This document shows, in pieces, positions 58,001 through 64,000 of a DNA stretch of 64,000 nt. The stretch spans positions 186,001 to 250,000 of the forward strand of contig JAGTXK010000075.1 in the NCBI GenBank assembly GCA_019096195.1. The letters run 5' to 3'. Numbering within the stretch: position 1 is the stretch's first letter; each line of letters begins with the position of its first letter. The notes under the pieces are model-generated. The model saw only the letters and a program-made list of their open reading frames with translations, was not told the origin of the DNA and did not search any database. The stretch is from Boletus sp. NGJ (Eukaryota > Basidiomycota > Agaricomycetes > Boletales > Boletaceae). A program made the translations under genes and the position numbers.

Positions 58001-61000
58001 CATACCTGAGCTGGGACGCAGCTTTACCCGACACCCTTCGTTTCGAGTGTTTGCCGCTCAAAATCCGTTGCACCAAGGCGGTGGCAGGAAAGGCCTCCCA
58101 AAATCTTTCCTTGATCGCTTCACGAAGGTTTACGTCGAGGAGCTTACTCCCGATGATATGCTAGTTGTGTGTCGGGAGCAGTACAAGGGGTGTGACGAAC
58201 GTATCCTCCGTGCTATGATTATGTTCAACACTCGCTTAAATCATGAAGTTGTCTACAAACGGGCCTTTGGTCGGGAGGGGAGTCCTTGGGAGTTCAATCT
58301 CCGGGATATCATCCGATGGGGCGAACTTTTACAGACATCCGGCATAACTAACTATCCCAGACACTTTATCCGTATCGTTTACTTGAGCAGGTTCAGGAAT
58401 TTGCAAGATCGAGGATACGCCCAAGCCATATTCGACGAGGTCTTCTCGACCTCGGACTCACCGAGCATTCCTAACCCTTACCCGGTTATCTCAAGTTCGC
58501 ATCTACAATTTGGTTACTACACCACGAGGAGGCACAACGTGACTTTGCCTCACAGAACTTCTGACGTCCTGCAGGCACATCTTACAGCAATTGAGGCTAT
58601 TGGCGCATGTCTCTCAAGATCCTGGCTAGTTGTCGTGACTGGCTCTCGCAACAGTGGTAAAACGAATTTGATAAGAACCCTTGCCAATCTTTCAGGCAAC
58701 TATATTGATGAAGTTCACATTTCCAAGGCAACTGACACAACAGATATCTTGGGTGGCTTTGAACAAGTCGACCTTTTAGCACGAATCATAGCGCTCGCAG
58801 AGGAGGCAGTCCAGCTTAGCGAAACGTTCGCGCGTTCTACTTGTGGGATCACTTCAAGACACCAATACCAAGCGGTCGTACAACGCGAACTGTCATCTGA
58901 TCAGAGAACATGCGCATCGGTTTTACAGGCTGTTTCTGGACTTTTGGCGGAGTTGTCAATGATTGCCGTTGATGAATCCTCTCTTGATGCAGCTCGGCGA
59001 AATTTGGATGTTAGAATCAGTGACTTGGCTCAAGTTAGGTCTACGAGGGGTCGTTTCGAGTGGATCGATGGTCCATTAATACGAGCGATGAAGAATGGTC
59101 ACTGGCTCGTTCTCGATGACGCGAATATGTGTAATCCTTCTGTCCTCGATCGACTCAACTCCCTCTGTGAACCGAACGGCAACGTGGTCCTGACTGAACG
59201 GGGCTTCGTCAATGGCGAGGTACAGATACTGACACCCCATATGAACTTCCGTTTGCTCATGACCGTGGACCCTCAATATGGCGAACTCTCCAGGGCGATG
59301 CGCAATCGCAGTGTGGAGGTTTCTCTGTTGACTTGCTTCACTGGAGAGGACCAGTCCCGCGTGCTCGCGCACTCTCGCCTCCCCGCTGGCTCGTCGACAA
59401 CTTGTTATGGATCCTACGAACAGGCACGCCGAGGTATCCTCGCGGTGTGTTCGCATGACTCATCTCAGCCTTTGCCATCTGTTGGTATTGACCACGACTC
59501 GATTTTGTCATCCCTGGTCATTCATGCGCCAATCTTGGAGAATTCTGATCATCAAATGTCGCGCGCGCTCGTTTATTTCACTGTTAGATCATCCCCCCCG
59601 CCTCTACACTGGATCTTGAAGCGTTTCCTTGCAGTTTCGTCACCCAACGGACTCCTATGCTCTGTGCTCGCAGACCCTACTTTCAGCGAAGCCTCTAAAA
59701 CACTCGCTTCAACGGTGAAGAGAGTATCGCAGATCGTTCCGTGCCCACTCGATAATGTTTTGGTCAGTGTTCACATGACAGGCGGAACTTGCATCCGCTG
59801 CTCCACACCGATGTACTCAATTTGCTTAAATATATAGCCAATGGATGATTTCATGGTTTATCCACCGTGTCCATGCTGTACCGAGCGGACAGAGTACTGC
59901 TTGCACCACGCGCTGAAACTTGAAATTTTGCATCTTTTTGCTGCCCTCCTCCTTGATAAGAGTGACGACGCTGAGTGGGACCAGTCAAGCATTTGGTCCG
60001 GCAGAGCTCTAGCTAACTGCTCGTCGAATTTGATGGAGGCATTGCAATCGGTACTGGCGGAGGTACGAGCAGTTGCCCAGGAGTTACTCGAGCAGTTGTT
60101 TTCCGGCCCATCTGGCTCTCAATCCGTGAGCATTTCGTCCCAATGTTTGAGCCATCTTACAACATTAGTCGCAGGATTATAGTACATCTGCAAACCTTCT
60201 CAGCCTTTCGAGAAAACTTCGTCAGGTCCTCGTTCAGAAGGACTTTGACCACTCCTACGTCCAAGTTCTATCGAAACTGATCTCAAAAACACTTGACCAT
60301 CATTCTCCCGCATATCAACGTCTTGCTCAGGTGTCTGCTATTCTCGAGAACGCGATCTCTCCGGTATCCGGTCTTGGATTGGTGGATATGTGGTCGCAAC
60401 TACGCGTAGTTAGATCCACGGAGATTTCTTCGGCGGACATCAAGTTGTTGGCTTGTTCGCTCACGAAAGTTTCAGAACCAGGTATGCTAGCGTCTTTTGA
60501 GCGGCCACCTATACCTTGACTTATCTATCTAGTGTCACGTCGAGAACAGTTGGAAATCCTTGCTGTTACGACTTTGCCGATGCACTTAAAGCCAGACAAG
60601 ATCGAGCGACTAGTGCATATATCCAGCCAAGTCAAAGACGTAAGAAGGCATCCCTATTGTTCTCTGCAATGCCCTGATTCTCTACTGTAGTGGGTTTCCA
60701 AGGTCCCCAGGAAAAATATGGACCGTCACGAGACTGGCAACCCTGTTTCCCTTCTGGTCGAGTTGCAGGTTCTTTGCAATCTTCACACGGAAAATAAAGA
60801 TGTGAGTTCTCTGCGCAACAGGTACGCGTGGAATAGACAGGTAATACGGCAACGCGCAGGCGATTGTACAGGTGCTCCAGCGGCTTATTGGGTTGGCTCT
60901 TGAGGACCCGAACGAAGATCTGCGGCGATTTGCATCATACCAACATGTGATATGGAATCATAATATGGACTGCTACAGTGCGTCGCGAACTTATTGCTAT

Positions 61001-64000
61001 TCGCATTTTCTTCATAACGGGATTTCAGTGTTCCCCAGTGTTATCGCTACGGTAGAGACTCAATGGCTTGAAGCATTATTGCATAAAGAATCAGGAAAAG
61101 TGGTATGTAGCAAGAATCGGAGTTGCACTCCCCAAGGACCCACCTTTTTTCAGGATGTCAGTGTGCCACATATCATCTTCCGCCCAACTCACCTGCTCAG
61201 TGCCTTTGAAAAGAGGTGATCCTGTGTCCTGTATACTTACCTCCTTCTAACTCTTTTTCACAGTCAAATTGTCGGAGTGTCACTGGCATCGCTCGAGGAG
61301 CACGGGGAGTTGGTCAAGCGTCATATTGGACTGACTGTGCTACAGTGTTTCACGAACACTTCGCGGCTTCAGCAGCTCACTGCATTATTCAACCAAAGCA
61401 TGGTTTTAGTGAGTAAGTGTTGCAGCTCGCACGTAATACAGGCTTATCGTTTGTGAAGGTTGCCTCTTGCTTTGAGACTTCGTATGACGAAACCACTCTC
61501 CATCATATGCGCACGAGTCTCTCAGCAGACAGCATGGAAGCGTCAAAGACTCTCCTTGGTCTAGTGGGACGGACAAATCACGAACCACTGCGAATGGCCA
61601 GCCGACATTTGACTACTGCGTTACAACACAATGCGGATGAGTTCTCGTCGTCAGAGACCGCAGTGTCTGATCTCGGGCGATGTTGGATTGCGTTGAGCAG
61701 AGTCATCCTTGACCTTTTCGTTCCCAACATACCCATCGATCCTGCCGCGATGATACGCCACGCGGCCGTTTACGCTCAGAACCAAGCAGATTTCCTGACG
61801 CAACAAATAACATTCCACGTCCAGTTGGAGCTCCGAACAGCAGCCAATGAAACAAACGATGTCATTGCTTACCTTGAAGCTTGCGCCAAAAATTCGTTAA
61901 ATGCTCCTCACGCGTCGGCGAACGTTCCAATTCGGGACAATCTAACAAATCTACACACCTACTGGCTGGAGGTGTCGCAATTCATCAGTCAAGTGATCCA
62001 CCATTCTAAAATCGACGACCTGGTGCGTGCTCTGGCGGCAAGAGACGCTTCTGCCTTTGATCGCGAGGTGGTTGTCCAGCAGTCTATCTCCGGCTTCTGT
62101 CAGCGCATAGAATCTCTTTATGCTGAGTTCGACGACATCACATGCATTCTCCGTTTGGCATTTGCGGAACTTCGGTTGGGTCTCCACCTCATGCGCTGGG
62201 CTGCGCAGCAATCATCTTCGCAGAAGGATACCACAGAATTAGTGGCCAATCTGGTTGCATTTCCTTCTGCACGCAGTGCACAGCTGTCTCAGGCCCTACT
62301 TGCTCCCAGTGCGAATCTCCCTATCGCTGACCTTGTCATATTAAGGGTCGCCGCGGCAGTGCATTGTACCCAAATTTCATCAACACCGGTGACAGTTAGG
62401 ACTGCCTATGAACAAGCTTATCGCCTCTGGTCGATAGATCGTACCCGTGACAGTAAAAGAGATCAGGCACTTAGCTCTTTATATCGCACAAACACGACGA
62501 CGTATGACATTTCGACGGAAGCCGAAGCCGAGGAAAGGGAGTTTTTGGAGCTATTTCCCACTTTTGAGGATGCTCTTCAATCTACCGACGTCTTAGATGG
62601 ACATATCAGCGACAAGCTAGCACATCATATGACTCCGGATCGGCAACGCCAACTGCTCGCACTTCATTTGGAACTCATGGGCGACACGGTCGATCTGGCC
62701 AAAATTTGTCACACTACAAGCAAATTCAATGCTCTACGACAGACCTTTCTGCGATCCTGGATCAGCACCCATCAATCATCGTTGACAGATTCACTGGAAA
62801 AACAGTCATTGCCTCTCCAGCTCGCTGTTCTTCACGGACACCTCACAGAGATATGCGGCAGTTCCAATTCTTCTTCAAATTCCTTCAACTTCTACACCGA
62901 TGCAAATATCCCAGAGGCCAAGAAAGCGTCAAGCGTGATCCAATCCCTTCGCGCTCGGCTTGTTTCCATACTCCGAGATTGGCCAGATCAGATGGTACTC
63001 CAACATCTCATTGATCGCTCTGATATTATATTAGCATTCAATTTCGCCGCTCCTATTGCCAAGTTTTTGTCCGCCCTGGAACAATTGCTGATGCAGATGG
63101 AAGACTGGGAGATGTATGCAAACCGTGACAATAGCCTCAAGGAGCATCAACATGGACTGACCACTCTCATCGTTGGGTGGAGAAGGCTAGAATTGTCGTG
63201 TTGGAAGAGTTTACTGGAATCTCAGAGCCAGACATTCATTGGTGATGTGGCAGAGTTTTGGTTCCACTTATACGAAGTCTTGATACAAGGACCGTTGAAT
63301 GCTGTGGAGGAAAGTGCAATTGACGATGCTAGCAGCATACATGGATACCTCAGACAACTCCCACCGCTACTGGACCAATTTATTCAATCCAGCTCACTCG
63401 GTCAATTCCAAGTCCGCCTAGACCTTCTCCGCAGCTTCGAGGGTTTCATCCACTACGTTGCACCTCGAGAACCTCATACTCATCAAGAAGCTCTGCTTCG
63501 AGTCGGTCGTATCGTCCACTCCTCCTGGCGGTACTTTCACCTTTTCGTTCCCCAACTCTCGACCTTGTTAGTGGACCAAAGACGGGCGCTGGAGAAAGAA
63601 GTTGAAGCATTCATCAAGCTTGCTAGCTGGAAAGATGTTAACGTCCAAGCCTTGAAACAAAGCGCTCAAAGAACGCATCATCAGCTATACAAGATCATCC
63701 GCAAGTTCCGCGATGTTCTAAGACAACCTATCATAGACAAAATGAACCCGTTGTTTGCTGGAGATGCCGAGGGTCACCATCAGGCGGAGCCGACTACCTT
63801 CCCAACTTCACCTTCTCTGCCATACGTGGTCACTTTCATGGATGTTTCCTCGGGTTTGGCTTCCATGCCTTCTCACCTCGTGGATCTCCATCAGACCTTC
63901 GCCAGGTTCAACGGCTTCATAAGCAACTCAATCCGTCAATTCCTCTCGAAGTATACCGCCGATGATGTAGAACAACTTTCTTTGGATATTATCTTGACTT
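52014..64000 (+). CDS. mdn1: Midasin (Rea1/Mdn1), dynein-like AAA+ ATPase, 3' end outside window
   Basis: Midasin strips assembly factors such as Rsa4 and Ytm1 from pre-60S ribosomes in the nucleus. The start is MSLHNRLNDPLTINLSKQAR at 52014. Six AAA+ modules follow, with Walker A loops SPPSSGKS (~53077), GETGTGKTS (~54160), GPTSSGKTS (~55582), GETGSGKTS (~56459), GSPGVGKTS (~57719) and GSRNSGKTN (~58640). The matching Walker B regions are LVLKDIDRAS, ILLDEINLAS (split by an intron near 54750-54801), IVLDELNLAP, FLLDEISLADD, VLLDEMNLAP and LVLDDANM. Modules 1 and 6 deviate from the DE consensus, while 2-5 are canonical. From about 59.8 kb the sequence enters the long helical linker. It is still coding at 64,000, so the acidic region and the MIDAS domain lie beyond. 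Numerous introns occur after 59.8 kb. Confidence 0.93.

Overview
The window is nuclear DNA of a filamentous basidiomycete, most likely an agaricomycete. Genes lie close together on both strands and are cut by many introns of about 45-65 nt with GTRNGT donors. Recognisable proteins are clearly fungal: Fuz7/Ste7-type MAPKK, Avl9, a fungal Hst2-like sirtuin, Rna1-type RanGAP and midasin. Two gene types common in mushrooms also occur, a BTB protein and an F-box-like protein with a Cys-rich tail. The species cannot be fixed from the sequence alone. Exon borders are given only where the reading frame forces them.

Layout. 0-5.7 kb: AMP deaminase and a DUF2235 alpha/beta hydrolase, both on +. 5.7-11.0 kb: gene-poor, with two diverged copies of a ~0.8 kb segment, each carrying a small cysteine-rich secreted peptide gene. 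The upstream copy has lost its start codon frame. 11.3-23.6 kb: housekeeping genes, namely a MAPKK and AVL9 (both -), a secreted protein (+), the large ribonucleotide reductase subunit RNR1 (-), a small coiled-coil protein (+) and a BTB protein (-). 25.1-33.2 kb: an 8.1 kb nest of mobile elements. A pogo-like DNA transposon flanked by TA was hit by two solo LTRs with perfect 5-bp target duplications. One of these LTRs was hit by a Tc1/mariner element, and that element was hit by a third solo LTR. The nest ends about 50 bp before the ATG of APC2.

33.3-42.1 kb: APC2, a MYND-finger protein, an NAD(P)HX epimerase and a sirtuin, all on +. 42.3-42.5 kb: a probable unrecognised small minus-strand exon. 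43.0-46.4 kb: an MgtA/MgtB-type P-type ATPase, a family best known from bacteria. 47.4-50.2 kb: a possible SAC3/GANP-like protein and an F-box-like protein. 50.5-51.7 kb: RanGAP (-), with an apparent one-base frameshift in its acidic tail. From 52.0 kb to the right edge: the very large midasin gene (MDN1/REA1), with all six AAA+ modules in view and the linker running off the window.

Functional themes. RNR1 and AMP deaminase act in nucleotide metabolism. APC2 drives the cell cycle. RanGAP and midasin act in nuclear transport and 60S ribosome export. RNR1 carries ACGCGT motifs like those that give S-phase transcription in fungi. The stretches most worth a second look are the duplicated cysteine-rich peptide locus, the nested transposon stack upstream of APC2, and the bacterial-type magnesium ATPase.
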